Shown here piece after piece: positions 7,861 through 16,138 of a stretch of 64,000 nucleotides of DNA (position 1 is its first letter; the number at the start of each line of letters is the position of its first letter). A model generated the notes under the pieces. That model was given only the letters and a program-made list of their open reading frames with translations, made no database searches and had not been told where the DNA came from. The position numbers and the translations under genes were made by a program. Origin of the DNA: Rheinheimera sp. (GTDB lineage Bacteria > Pseudomonadota > Gammaproteobacteria > Enterobacterales > Alteromonadaceae); the NCBI GenBank assembly GCA_003482455.1, contig DMYW01000021.1, forward strand, positions 1 to 64,000, given 5' to 3'.

Positions 7861-9822
7861 TTAACGTTGCAAATGTTGGCCTAAAAACTCACGCAATAAT
7901 TGGAAGTACTTCAACTGGTTTTCATCAGCGTAAAAACCGTGTGTTTCATCTGAAAACTCAACCAAGCGGCTTTGCTTCTGCGCTTTTTCTAACGCTTCTT
8001 GCATGGCTTGGGCATGTGCCAGCGGTGCTCGTTTGTCGTGCTTGCCATGGATCAGCAACACAGACGCTTTGATGTTGTCGGCGTGATACACAGGCGACAT
8101 CGCTTTGAGCTTGGCTTCGTCTTTGCCAATGGCCGTTTCTAAATAAGATTCGCCATACGCGAGGTTTTTAATATCGCCTTTGCTGTACATCAGGTTCAGG
8201 TCGTAAATGCCTGCCACACCAACAGCACATTTGAACAGCTCAGGCGCCAGTGACGCGCTTTGCAGCGCCGAATAGCCGCCAAAAGAACCACCGACGATAC
8301 AAATATTGTCGGCATTGGCATGGCCTTGCGCCACAGCCCATTTCACGCCTGCAATGATGTCTTGTTGCACATGATCGCCCCAATGCAGATCCGCGGCATC
8401 CGAAAACTGTTGGCCGTAGCCAGTCGAACCGCGATAGTTGACCTGCAACACGCTGTAACCGGCGTTGGCGATCACCTGCACTTCAGGGTCAAATTGCCAA
8501 TAATCGCGCACGCCGTAAGGGCCACCGTGGATCAGCACCACTAGCGGCTTTTTCGCGCTCGGTTGCACCGGTTGGGTCAGGTAACCGTTGATGGTGGTTT
8601 TATCAAAGGAAGCAAACTGCACCGGCTGGGTTTGCGCCAAGGGCTTGTCGGCTAAGTCGGGTTTGCGTTCCAGCAGCTGCGACACTTGTTTTTTGGTTTT
8701 ATCAAACAACAAAAAAGTCCCAGGCGCGGTGTCACCGGACGCACGCAGCACCCACAAGTTGCCGTCTTGGGTGCGGCTGGTCAGGTTCAGACGATAGCCG
8801 CTAAATTGCTCTAGCAAGGCTTTAAACACTTGAGCGTCTTCGCTGGTTTTGTCCAAAATGGCATAGGCCGGCAAACCGTTGTTGATCTCCATGGCATAGA
8901 TGCCATTGCCATCCGTGTTAAACAGCGGCGCGGACATATCAATGCCATCCGGCGTATAGATTTCAGAAAAACTATTGTCAGCGAAATCAAAGCGGTACAT
9001 GCCACGATGGTCGTTGTTTACGCGACCGGAGAAATAAAAACCGGATTGATCAGACGCCAATTTGTAAGGCGTAAAGTCGGCAACATCTTTTAAGCTCGGC
9101 GTTTCCGTCCAATCGCCATCTTTGCCGCGAATATACACATGGGCGACGCGGTCTTTATCCATACCCGCTGCGACTCGCGGTTCACCTTGGTTGTCAGCCA
9201 AGATGTCGGCAAAACCGATTGGCGACTCGCCTGTTTTGCTCAGTTGCCCGGTATAAACGTTCATTTTGTAGATTTTCGCTTTCGCGTCTTTGTCATCGGA
9301 CATATCGACCGAACTGATCAGCACGTGTTTTGGCTCGTTTGGCAACAAGTGAATGATTTCGGCCCAAGCAAAGCGCGCTTCTTTCCGTGCATTGTCGTCA
9401 CCCACGCGATAGCCAAACAGCAGCTCCTTTTTGCTGCCGTCACAGTTGACGCCGTACAACTCACCGAAGTTTTTGTATTCCTTTTGCCAAGGCTCGCGCG
9501 TGTTAATTTGGAACACCAAACGCTCGTTATTGACCCACCAGTACTGACCGACCTCGTCTTTGCCACCCAGCTTGATGCCGCCAACCACTTTCATTTTACT
9601 GCGATCCAAACACAACAAGGCGCGTTTGTTGTCTTGATACCCAGCGATGGCTAAGTACTGGCCGTCTGGGGAAATTTTGATGTCGTCAAACTTTGGACTG
9701 GTGGCCAGCGCTTGTGTCAAATCCGGTACCGCAGTGGTTTCGGCCATACCAGGCAATGCGAGCAAAGCCGCCATGGCAAATACCAGAGACGCGCCGCGGC
9801 GACGCAAAAGCAAAGGGAGCAT
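7861..9822 (-). CDS. Secreted S9 family peptidase, paralogue of the downstream gene
   Basis: The ATG ending at 9822 has an AAGGA site 5 bases before it; the ATG two codons upstream would abut that site. The 653-aa protein has a basic signal peptide ending near GMAETTA, a propeller domain, and a hydrolase domain with triad Ser513 (GGSFGGYSA), Asp596 (HGKHDKR) and His628 (DETHGFY). It aligns end to end with its neighbour, sharing the SPDG start, a FGELYGVNCDGS stretch and GPYGVRDYWQF. This points to a tandem duplication that has since diverged. It is likely a periplasmic peptidase feeding amino acid catabolism. The substrate is unknown. Confidence 0.92.
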   Translation of the reverse strand: MLPLLLRRRGASLVFAMAALLALPGMAETTAVPDLTQALATSPKFDDIKISPDGQYLAIAGYQDNKRALLCLDRSKMKVVGGIKLGGKDEVGQYWWVNNERLVFQINTREPWQKEYKNFGELYGVNCDGSKKELLFGYRVGDDNARKEARFAWAEIIHLLPNEPKHVLISSVDMSDDKDAKAKIYKMNVYTGQLSKTGESPIGFADILADNQGEPRVAAGMDKDRVAHVYIRGKDGDWTETPSLKDVADFTPYKLASDQSGFYFSGRVNNDHRGMYRFDFADNSFSEIYTPDGIDMSAPLFNTDGNGIYAMEINNGLPAYAILDKTSEDAQVFKALLEQFSGYRLNLTSRTQDGNLWVLRASGDTAPGTFLLFDKTKKQVSQLLERKPDLADKPLAQTQPVQFASFDKTTINGYLTQPVQPSAKKPLVVLIHGGPYGVRDYWQFDPEVQVIANAGYSVLQVNYRGSTGYGQQFSDAADLHWGDHVQQDIIAGVKWAVAQGHANADNICIVGGSFGGYSALQSASLAPELFKCAVGVAGIYDLNLMYSKGDIKNLAYGESYLETAIGKDEAKLKAMSPVYHADNIKASVLLIHGKHDKRAPLAHAQAMQEALEKAQKQSRLVEFSDETHGFYADENQLKYFQLLREFLGQHLQR

Positions 9823-9903
9823 AATCATCCTTGAGAAATTAGTGGGGATACACGCATAAAAAGAGCGCGAAATAATAACAAATAAACTACAACTCGATAC
9901 AGT

Positions 9904-10686
9904 TTATTTTGGTGTTAAAGCTTGCCCTAACCAATAGAAATAACGCTGTAACGGGGTCGCTAAGGCGTCCAGTTCACCTGCACTGGGGTAGACGCCATTG
10001 GCTTGGCCGGGCGCTAAACCACTGACTAAAAAATGGTTTTTCAAAGGCGCGGCCCAAAGCACGGCTTCAAAGGCTCGCGCGGCTAATTCAACGGGCTGTG
10101 AATAATACAAACGCCCAAGTGCCGCATCGGCCGCTGCGCTGCGGCGAAATAGCGCCGATGGTTGGTTACCCGCAGTGCTTAACAACAAAGCGTGAAAATA
10201 CTGCTCAAGTTGTTGATTTAGTGGATGTCGATGCACTTGCGCATTGTGAATAAAACAGTCACTGGCAAAGGCACGGCGCGATGCGCCTGGGTACATTTTG
10301 CTGGCGATATGATGATCAAACGCATGAAACCACTCGTGCGCTAAGGCGCCGCCGCCGGCGTTTTTGGCCAGTGCGAGTAGCCGGCCTTGCGGTTGATAAA
10401 ACGCACAAACGCCACGTTCACCACCGCTGCCAAAGGTTAAACTCAACTCACCTTGCAAGGAGATCACCGACATCGGTACTTGCAACAGGCTTTGTAAGTC
10501 GCAAAAGGCATCAAAAAACAGGTTGGCAGCCAGTTGCGTTTCGGCAGCATTGACCCAGCGACCGATTTTAATCGCCCGAAAATCAAACAGTTTGACGATA
10601 TCGGCAAAGGAGACATCGGCGCCAGCGCGATGCTCCGGGCCATTGCGGTAATAAGGCCGCTGAATACGCGGCGTTTGCAGACGCAT
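9904..10686 (-). CDS. CLCA_X-like protein with HEWFH zinc-protease motif
   Basis: The 260-aa cytoplasmic protein carries HEWFHAFDHH (HExxH at residues 117-121), preceded by a glycine-rich GGGALA turn, and a C-terminal ELAARAFEA segment. That combination is seen in the CLCA_X / LPD1-type putative metalloproteins of marine gammaproteobacteria and phages. The HExxH suggests zinc binding and possibly proteolysis, but no substrate is known. Its ATG overlaps the folM stop by one base (TAATG), so it is translated by coupling to folM. The family name is from memory and the function is inferred from the motif only. Confidence 0.7.
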   Translation of the reverse strand: MRLQTPRIQRPYYRNGPEHRAGADVSFADIVKLFDFRAIKIGRWVNAAETQLAANLFFDAFCDLQSLLQVPMSVISLQGELSLTFGSGGERGVCAFYQPQGRLLALAKNAGGGALAHEWFHAFDHHIASKMYPGASRRAFASDCFIHNAQVHRHPLNQQLEQYFHALLLSTAGNQPSALFRRSAAADAALGRLYYSQPVELAARAFEAVLWAAPLKNHFLVSGLAPGQANGVYPSAGELDALATPLQRYFYWLGQALTPK

Positions 10687-11438
10687 TAAGGCAATTTGAG
10701 ATGACGGCCGCCATCGACCGCAATCACCCGCCCCGTGACGTAACGGCTTTGCAGCAGATAGTCGACTGCGGCGAGCACTTCACTGGGACCAGGTTCAATG
10801 CCCATCAAGGACTTTTGCAAGGTGTGTTGTTTGTAGGCTTCATCATCACCGTCGTTAAACATCACCAGTGCAGGGGCAATCGCATTTACTTTGGCGTGTG
10901 GCGCCAGCAGCCGTGCCAGCGACAACACTAAGTTTTCAAGCGCGGCTTTGGATGCGGCATACGCCATATGATTGCAGCTGCCGGTATTGACGGCAAAATC
11001 ACTGATGGCGATCACGTCGGCGGGTCGATCGGCGTCAGCATGCAGCAAAGGCTGCAAAGCGCGCGTTAATAAATACGGCGTTTTGGCATGAATACGCATC
11101 ATGGCATCAAACACGGCGGCATCACTTTGCAATTGTTCTGACAGGCCACCTGCAACTGGCTCTTCCCCTTGCCAAGCAGAGGCATTGTGGATCACAGCCC
11201 GCAAATTGCCATAAGTGTGCTTTAGATAATCGGCCAATTTGGCGATGTCTTGCGGCAATTGTTGGTCGTCGCTGATGTCTAAAAACTGGCAATCGACGCC
11301 AGCGGCACGTAGCTCGGCGACACCGGGTTTGTCGCGACGATAGGTGGCAACCACTTGAAAGCCCGCGCGTTGCAGCGCCAATGCACAATAAAGCCCGACG
11401 CGTTGCGCTGCGCCTGTGATCAAAATAGTTGCTGCCAT
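10686..11438 (-). CDS. folM: FolM-type dihydromonapterin / dihydrofolate reductase (SDR)
   Basis: The start ending at 11438 is preceded by an AGGGGAG site and gives 250 aa. It is a short-chain dehydrogenase with the nucleotide loop TGAAQRVG (about 8-15; the arginine fits NADPH), an HNAS motif (84-87), and catalytic Tyr160 and Lys164 in MAYAASKAALEN. The overall pattern fits FolM, which reduces dihydromonapterin to tetrahydromonapterin. In Pseudomonas this pterin is the cofactor of phenylalanine hydroxylase, and phhA lies 1 kb away here on the same strand, so a shared job is plausible. It could also be another pteridine reductase. The gene downstream overlaps it by one base. Confidence 0.8.
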   Translation of the reverse strand: MAATILITGAAQRVGLYCALALQRAGFQVVATYRRDKPGVAELRAAGVDCQFLDISDDQQLPQDIAKLADYLKHTYGNLRAVIHNASAWQGEEPVAGGLSEQLQSDAAVFDAMMRIHAKTPYLLTRALQPLLHADADRPADVIAISDFAVNTGSCNHMAYAASKAALENLVLSLARLLAPHAKVNAIAPALVMFNDGDDEAYKQHTLQKSLMGIEPGPSEVLAAVDYLLQSRYVTGRVIAVDGGRHLKLP

Positions 11439-11928
11439 GCCACTCCCCTGTACTGCTGAATTGAGATTATGCCAGAACTGGCAATGCACGCCAGTACGCG
11501 CCTACCACGCCTTTCGATCAATAGCGGCTGGATGTGATCGACTTGGCAAGACTTGAATGCTGCCTTAAGCAATGAATCCCGCCTCTTTCCCCGCCGCGCC
11601 ACTAGCAACCAAGCACGGTCGCGCGCCACTCGTCGCAAAAACACCATGGCAGCTGATCGCAGTGTTTCGCGCAGGCGTAACTTGGCGATGGAAACAGTGG
11701 CTAAGTGATGCGACTTTCTCGCTGCCATCTTGATGATTTGCCGACATTTTGTCCGTTTACTGCGGCCAAATGTCGCAGGCATGCGCGGGATCAAGAAAAT
11801 CACATCGCAAAGCTGTTAGCATCCATCATACTGGAAAGGGTGTCAGGCAAGGACACCACCAGCAATAACTAGATAATACTCGACAAACCAAGCGGTTTAC
11901 TGCAACAGAGCTAACAGGAGCGCATCTT
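11439..11928. other. Intergenic region between folM and the HiPIP gene
   Basis: This 490-base divergent region should carry both promoters. I saw no convincing gene: an open frame on the - strand (11420-11803) is Arg/Ser-rich and overlaps folM. An 8-bp inverted repeat, CGACATTT / AAATGTCG, lies near 11744-11780. An AGGAG site at the right end belongs to the HiPIP gene. Confidence 0.5.
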
Positions 11929-12213
11929 ATGTCGCAACTCGATCGTCGTTCATTTTTGAAATTATCATCTGCAACCTTAATCGGTATTACCATCGGTGGC
12001 GCAAGTCTGCAAGCCCTGGCTGCTGAGGCCGTCAAAGCCGATGATCCATTGGCGGTAGCGATGAAATACGTCGCTAAATCAGCAACCGCTGGCCAAGAAT
12101 GTGGCAACTGCATGCATTATGCAGGCGCTGCAGACACTGGTGGCTGTGCGATTTTCCAAGGCAAACTGGTCGCCAAAGCGGGCTGGTGCGCAGGCTGGAC
12201 CAAAAAGCCATAA
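11929..12213 (+). CDS. High-potential iron-sulfur protein (HiPIP)
   Basis: The 94-aa precursor has a Tat signal (DRRSFLKLSS, residues 5-14, then a hydrophobic stretch ending ALAAEA). The mature domain has the HiPIP cysteine set Cys58, Cys61, Cys73 and Cys87 (CGNC, GGC, GWCAGW), which would hold one [4Fe-4S] cluster. HiPIPs are soluble periplasmic one-electron carriers between dehydrogenases or cytochrome bc1 and terminal acceptors. The gene stands alone with its own AGGAG site and terminator. A periplasmic flavoprotein dehydrogenase encoded at 17143-18849 is one possible donor. That link is inference. Confidence 0.95.
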   Translation: MSQLDRRSFLKLSSATLIGITIGGASLQALAAEAVKADDPLAVAMKYVAKSATAGQECGNCMHYAGAADTGGCAIFQGKLVAKAGWCAGWTKKP

Positions 12214-12237
12214 GCTACACGACTGCGATATCAAAAC

Positions 12238-12264
12238 AAAAAAGCGCCGATCGGCGCTTTTTTA
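12238..12264 (+). terminator. Terminator after the HiPIP gene, probably bidirectional
   Basis: AAAGCGCCGA / TCGGCGCTTT (12241-12260) is a perfect 20-base palindrome with A residues before it and T residues after it. It can also stop leftward transcripts. Confidence 0.85.
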
Positions 12265-12457
12265 TGTTGTGCGGTACGACAAATTGTTGAGTGGCGGGCG
12301 TTTGGACAATTCACCTTGTCGACCCAATCGCGAATGTCTTACGAGCTCCCAGTGCCTTGCATATCGGGCATTTCCTTACGACGCAGTGCTGCCAGCGACA
12401 TTCTATCGCAGCCCACATCCATGAACCTGCCATGCCTTGCGCAACTAACGCTTGAAC

Positions 12458-13282
12458 TCAACAATCATGCATAGCCGTTGCCACGACAGGCTCCGTCAGC
12501 ACCTTGTGTTTCGGTTCAAACAACGGCGGCAAATCCCCGAGCGCCTGCGCCGTGGCAATTTTATCTAAAATGCTTGGCTGCATCGCATGGAAAATCTGCG
12601 CAAAACTATCGATGACAAAATACTGCGGCTGAAAAATATCGATGCGATACGGTGTGCGCAGCGCCAGCTCCAGCGAGAAGTCGTGATAGACCACTTTAGG
12701 GTCCGTCAGCGCATACTGCGTCTCGCCTGGCGAAGACAAAATACCGGCGCCGTAAATCCGTAGACCTTCGGCTTCTCGGATTAAGCCAAACTCAACCGTG
12801 TACCAAAAGATCCGCGCCAAATACACCCGTTGTTTAGGCGTGGCGGCAAGGCCAAGCTTGCCGTATTGATGCGCAAATTCAGCAAAAGTCGGGTCGGTCA
12901 GAAGCGGACAATGGCCAAATAACTCGTGGAAAATATCCGGCTCTTGCAGATAATCCATCTGCTCGGGCGTGCGGATAAAGGTCGCAGCGGGGAATTTTTT
13001 GTTGGCCAGCAACTCAAAAAAAGTGCCAAATGGAATGAGCGCCGGCACCGGCTCTACTTGCCAACCGGTCGCCGCCTGCAGTTTAGCATTGACTTCAGGC
13101 AGCTGCGGCACCCGATCTTTCGGAAAATCCAGCAGCTCTAAACCGTGCAAATAGGCTTTACTGGCTCGCCCCGGCAGCAGCGCTAACTGGCGCTTGATTA
13201 AAAACGCCCAGGTTTGATGTTCCGTGTCGCTGTACTGGATAAACCCATCGGCATCCGGCTGGTGGGCGATGTAGGCGGTCAT
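12458..13282 (-). CDS. phhA: Phenylalanine 4-hydroxylase
   Basis: The 274-aa protein is the compact bacterial form of aromatic amino acid hydroxylase. It converts phenylalanine to tyrosine with O2 and a reduced pterin in the cytoplasm. The iron ligands are His119 and His124 in FHELFGHCPLL and Glu164 in WYTVEFGLI. The family's pterin-binding proline-rich stretch (VPALIPFGTFFE) is present. There is no regulatory ACT domain, as usual for bacteria. It is the last gene of the hppD-VOC-phhA operon; its ATG overlaps the VOC stop by four bases. The likely flow is Phe to Tyr, transamination to hydroxyphenylpyruvate, then HppD to homogentisate. Confidence 0.97.
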   Translation of the reverse strand: MTAYIAHQPDADGFIQYSDTEHQTWAFLIKRQLALLPGRASKAYLHGLELLDFPKDRVPQLPEVNAKLQAATGWQVEPVPALIPFGTFFELLANKKFPAATFIRTPEQMDYLQEPDIFHELFGHCPLLTDPTFAEFAHQYGKLGLAATPKQRVYLARIFWYTVEFGLIREAEGLRIYGAGILSSPGETQYALTDPKVVYHDFSLELALRTPYRIDIFQPQYFVIDSFAQIFHAMQPSILDKIATAQALGDLPPLFEPKHKVLTEPVVATAMHDC

Positions 13283-13839
13283 ACGACCGCCTCCGCTGCC
13301 ACCACGTCCGCAAACTCATCCGAATGCAGCCAGGCCGCTTGTTTGGGGGCGCGTTTGGTCACTGACCATTCGTCCAACATGGCCCATTTCACCGCGTCCA
13401 GTTGCTCCAGCATCTTGGGTGTTGCGGTGACACACGTCAGTTCAACGCGATGGCCGTTGGGGTCAAAGAAATAAATCGATTTGATAATTTCATGGTTGGT
13501 TGGCCCGACAATCGCGATGCCACGCGCTTCCAATTCAGCTTTGGCCGCGAGCAGCGCCGCTTCGTCTTTGACTTGCAGCGCTATATGTTGCACCCACTCG
13601 GGCGTATTGAGGTCACGGCCCATCTCGGGTGAATTAGGCAGTTCAAAAAACGCCAAAATATTGCCGTTGCCAGCATCTAAAAACACATGCATGTAAGGAT
13701 CTGGCGCCTTGGTCGATGGCACCCGATCTTCGGCAATCGCCAACATAAACGGCATGTTCAGCACTTCGTGGTAGAACAGCACCGTTTGTTTGGCGTCTTT
13801 GCAGCGGTACGCCACGTGGTGAATTTGTTCAATCTTCAT
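13279..13839 (-). CDS. VOC family (glyoxalase-fold) protein in the tyrosine operon
   Basis: The 186-aa protein has the paired beta-alpha-beta-beta-beta units of the vicinal oxygen chelate superfamily. Candidate metal ligands are His8 in IHHVAYRC, the His in VQHIALQV, and the Glu in GHRVELTC. The last 40 residues extend beyond the usual core. It overlaps hppD upstream and phhA downstream by four bases each, so all three are made together. Members include glyoxalases, extradiol dioxygenases and fosfomycin resistance enzymes. Context suggests a step in aromatic amino acid breakdown or removal of a reactive intermediate, but the substrate is unknown. Confidence 0.85.
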   Translation of the reverse strand: MKIEQIHHVAYRCKDAKQTVLFYHEVLNMPFMLAIAEDRVPSTKAPDPYMHVFLDAGNGNILAFFELPNSPEMGRDLNTPEWVQHIALQVKDEAALLAAKAELEARGIAIVGPTNHEIIKSIYFFDPNGHRVELTCVTATPKMLEQLDAVKWAMLDEWSVTKRAPKQAAWLHSDEFADVVAAEAVV

Positions 13840-14870
13840 AACACGCCCCGCTTTTGTTGGTCGCGTTCAATCGATTCAAACAAGGCTTGGAAGTTGCCTT
13901 CGCCAAAACCTAAGTTATTCACGCGTTGGATAATTTCGACAAAAATCGGCCCGAATAAATTCTTGGTGAAGATTTGCAGCAAATAACTTTGTTCATCGCC
14001 GTCGACCAATACTTGGTGATCTTTGATGCGTTGTTTGCATTCTTTGACATGCGGCACGCGGTCAAACACTTGCTCATAGTAGTTGTCGTGAATATCCAAG
14101 GTGTCGATGACGCTGTGGTCCAGCTTATCCAGCGACGCCAAAATATCGTCGGTCAAAAACGCGATATGTTGCACGCCAGGGCCCTGGTAATCGCGCAAAA
14201 ATTCATCGATTTGGTTGCGGTCATCGCCTTTGCCTTCGTTGATCGGAATGCAGAAGCTGCCATCCGGTGAGCGCAGCGCATACGACAGCAGCGCCGTTTG
14301 TTGGCCCTTGATGTCGAAATAACGCACTTCGGTAAAGCCAAACACGTTTTTGTAAAAATCAGCCCATTGATGCATGGTGCCTTTGACCACGTTGTTGGTC
14401 AGATGGTCGATGCAGGTAAAGCCCAGATCTTCGACGATCATCGGCTCGTCATGCAGTTCAAAGTCCGTCAAATAGATCGAATCCGTGGCGCTGTAGCGGT
14501 CGATAAAATAAATCAGGCTGTCGCCGATGCCGTAGATGGCCGGGTATGGCAAGTCGGTGCTTGCTGGGTCGGCACCACGCGCACCACGCTCGATGGCGAT
14601 ACGCCGCGCTTCAACAGCGTTGTCGACGCGCCAGCCCATCGAACAAATGGCTGGGCCGTGTTGCTTGGCAAATTCTGCCGAAAAGCCCGTGCGCTCGCGG
14701 TTTAACAAAAAGTGGATGTCGTGTTGGTTGTAATAATCGATGGCTTTGCCTTTGAATTGACGAGTTTTCGAAAAGCCAAAGGCTTTAAACACTTGCGCCA
14801 TGTAGTCGGTATCGGCCGAAGCAAATTCGGTAAATTCGATGCCGCGCAGGCCTAAATAATTCTGAGTCAT
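13836..14870 (-). CDS. hppD: 4-hydroxyphenylpyruvate dioxygenase
   Basis: The ATG ending at 14870 has a GGAGC site and gives 344 aa; an upstream in-frame start lacks one. The enzyme turns 4-hydroxyphenylpyruvate into homogentisate using O2. It is a two-domain VOC protein with iron ligands His156 (CIDHLTNNV), His235 (VQHIAFLT) and Glu312 (IFVEIIQR). The C-terminal gate segment FGEGNFQALFESIERDQ is typical of HPPD. It is first in the operon with the VOC gene and phhA. A perfect FNR-type box and a second palindrome lie in its promoter region, suggesting control by oxygen and possibly by an aromatic-responsive regulator. Confidence 0.97.
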   Translation of the reverse strand: MTQNYLGLRGIEFTEFASADTDYMAQVFKAFGFSKTRQFKGKAIDYYNQHDIHFLLNRERTGFSAEFAKQHGPAICSMGWRVDNAVEARRIAIERGARGADPASTDLPYPAIYGIGDSLIYFIDRYSATDSIYLTDFELHDEPMIVEDLGFTCIDHLTNNVVKGTMHQWADFYKNVFGFTEVRYFDIKGQQTALLSYALRSPDGSFCIPINEGKGDDRNQIDEFLRDYQGPGVQHIAFLTDDILASLDKLDHSVIDTLDIHDNYYEQVFDRVPHVKECKQRIKDHQVLVDGDEQSYLLQIFTKNLFGPIFVEIIQRVNNLGFGEGNFQALFESIERDQQKRGVL

Positions 14871-14888
14871 GATAGCTCCGCAAACGTT

Positions 14889-14915
14889 ATCAGGTTGTAA
14901 ATTGAATGACCTGAT
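14889..14915 (-). promoter_or_regulatory. Palindrome upstream of hppD, possible operator
   Basis: ATCAGGT (14889-14895) and ACCTGAT (14909-14915) form a perfect 7-bp inverted repeat with 13 bases between. It starts 19 bases before the hppD start codon, where a repressor could block the promoter. The cognate regulator is not known. Confidence 0.4.
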
Positions 14916-14942
14916 CACCTTAACGAGCCGCCACCGCCCTTT

Positions 14943-14960
14943 GTTTGATCCATATCAAAC
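14943..14960 (-). promoter_or_regulatory. FNR-type binding site upstream of hppD
   Basis: GTTTGAT-N4-ATCAAAC is a perfect palindrome containing the exact FNR/ANR/EtrA core TTGAT-N4-ATCAA. Its centre is about 81 bases before the hppD start. It differs from the CRP core TGTGA-N6-TCACA. It would link the two O2-consuming enzymes of this operon to oxygen supply. Confidence 0.7.
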
Positions 14961-15373
14961 CAGCCCGGCGCGGCGCGGAATTGCTATTTGCGGCGGTGTA
15001 CAAAAACCATGACAGCATCTGTACAGCACTTCACAGTTAATACATAAATATCAATGAGATAGATAATATTACACCACAGGTCTGGCCTGACATCACAGCT
15101 GCAAAAGTTGGTGTAAAGCGGCCAGTGGCGACTATGTTCAGCGCACTGGATGACTCGTCGTTCGGCTGCCGCGCTGTGGAGGTGTTGGCCTTGTGGTCAG
15201 CATTCCCGTGCTAGAGATTACCGTTTGCAGAGCAGGCATGTTGCAGACGTTGCAGGTAACAGAATGTCTGCGAATAACAATATGTGGGTTACAGGGTGTG
15301 CAGGTTGCATAGTATGCCGCCAGCGGAAGAGCTGCGACGAGCTTGCAAGCCGGCTCAATAAAAATGCCGCGCC
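14961..15373. other. Intergenic region between hppD and a solute-binding protein gene
   Basis: Nothing coding is convincing here. Two copies of the palindrome TGTACA lie at 14997-15002 and 15020-15025, 23 bases apart, and the stretch around 15050 is AT-rich. A 75-codon frame on the + strand (15150-15377) overlaps the next gene's end and looks random. Confidence 0.4.
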
Positions 15374-16138
15374 TTAATTCGGGATCACTTTGGGGGTAGA
15401 TTTGCGGTAACGCTCAACAATTTGCGCGAATTCGCCGCTGTTTTTCAGTTGTTCTAAGGCTTGTTGCAATCGCTGTTGCACGTCGGGTGCCACCTGCAAA
15501 TTTAGCGCTAAGTAGTTATTGCCAAGGTCTTTCAGTTCAAGCACTTGCTCCACATCAGCCATAGTCGCTTTATGCGGGGCCAACCACGCCGGCATCACGA
15601 TTTCGCTGCCGATCACCAGATCGACTTTCCCTTTTAAAAACATTTCCATCGGCGCACTTTTGGTCGGAAAATCGAGCAAGTTTTTGCCGAGGACAAAACC
15701 TTGTTCTTGCAACAACTCTTGGTAGACATCGCCATGCGCCACGGCGATGCCGAATTTCTTGGCTTGTTCCAGCGAGCTGAACTGCACGTCCGGGCGTTTT
15801 TTCAGCCGATACAAAAAGCTATGCGAGGATGCCAAGGGCCCAACCCATTGAAACAGCGGGGCGCGTTTGCGGGTTTTTACAATCGAAAACAAACCACCCA
15901 GCGGGTCTTTTTGGGCATTTTCCATCGCTCGCAGCCATGGGTAAAAGCGGATGTCGCAATGCACCTGCGCGATCTCGCACATTCGCAGAGTGATGTCGGT
16001 GTTGATGCCTTTGGCTTGGCCGTCGACTTCGTAGGAATAAGGCGGGAAATGTTCCGTGTACAAATGCAACACGGTCTCGACTGCGGATGCAGGCCAGCTC
16101 AGGCAACAGCAAATGCCGAACAACCAGGCTCGTGCCAC
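15374..16138 (-). CDS. Periplasmic solute-binding protein, family 3
   Basis: The 254-aa precursor has a signal peptide ending ASAVETV. The mature chain has the family-3 binding-protein fold: an LHLYTEHFPPYSY opening, a KGINTDI ligand turn, a KVDLVIGSE segment and a C-terminal YRKSTPK. Such proteins bind amino acids or other small polar molecules. Many orphan versions in this lineage have no transporter next to them and may serve sensing or other uptake systems. No permease or ATPase gene is adjacent, so the ligand is unknown. A second, more distant relative lies at 21121-21906. Confidence 0.8.
   Translation of the reverse strand: MARAWLFGICCCLSWPASAVETVLHLYTEHFPPYSYEVDGQAKGINTDITLRMCEIAQVHCDIRFYPWLRAMENAQKDPLGGLFSIVKTRKRAPLFQWVGPLASSHSFLYRLKKRPDVQFSSLEQAKKFGIAVAHGDVYQELLQEQGFVLGKNLLDFPTKSAPMEMFLKGKVDLVIGSEIVMPAWLAPHKATMADVEQVLELKDLGNNYLALNLQVAPDVQQRLQQALEQLKNSGEFAQIVERYRKSTPKVIPN

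Noticed and set aside
11420..11803. 127-codon open frame on the - strand between folM and HiPIP
   Set aside because: Overlaps folM, is Arg/Ser-rich and has no ribosome site; it reads as random sequence.
15150..15377. 75-codon open frame on the + strand
   Set aside because: Random composition, no ribosome site, and it runs into the end of the opposite solute-binding protein gene.
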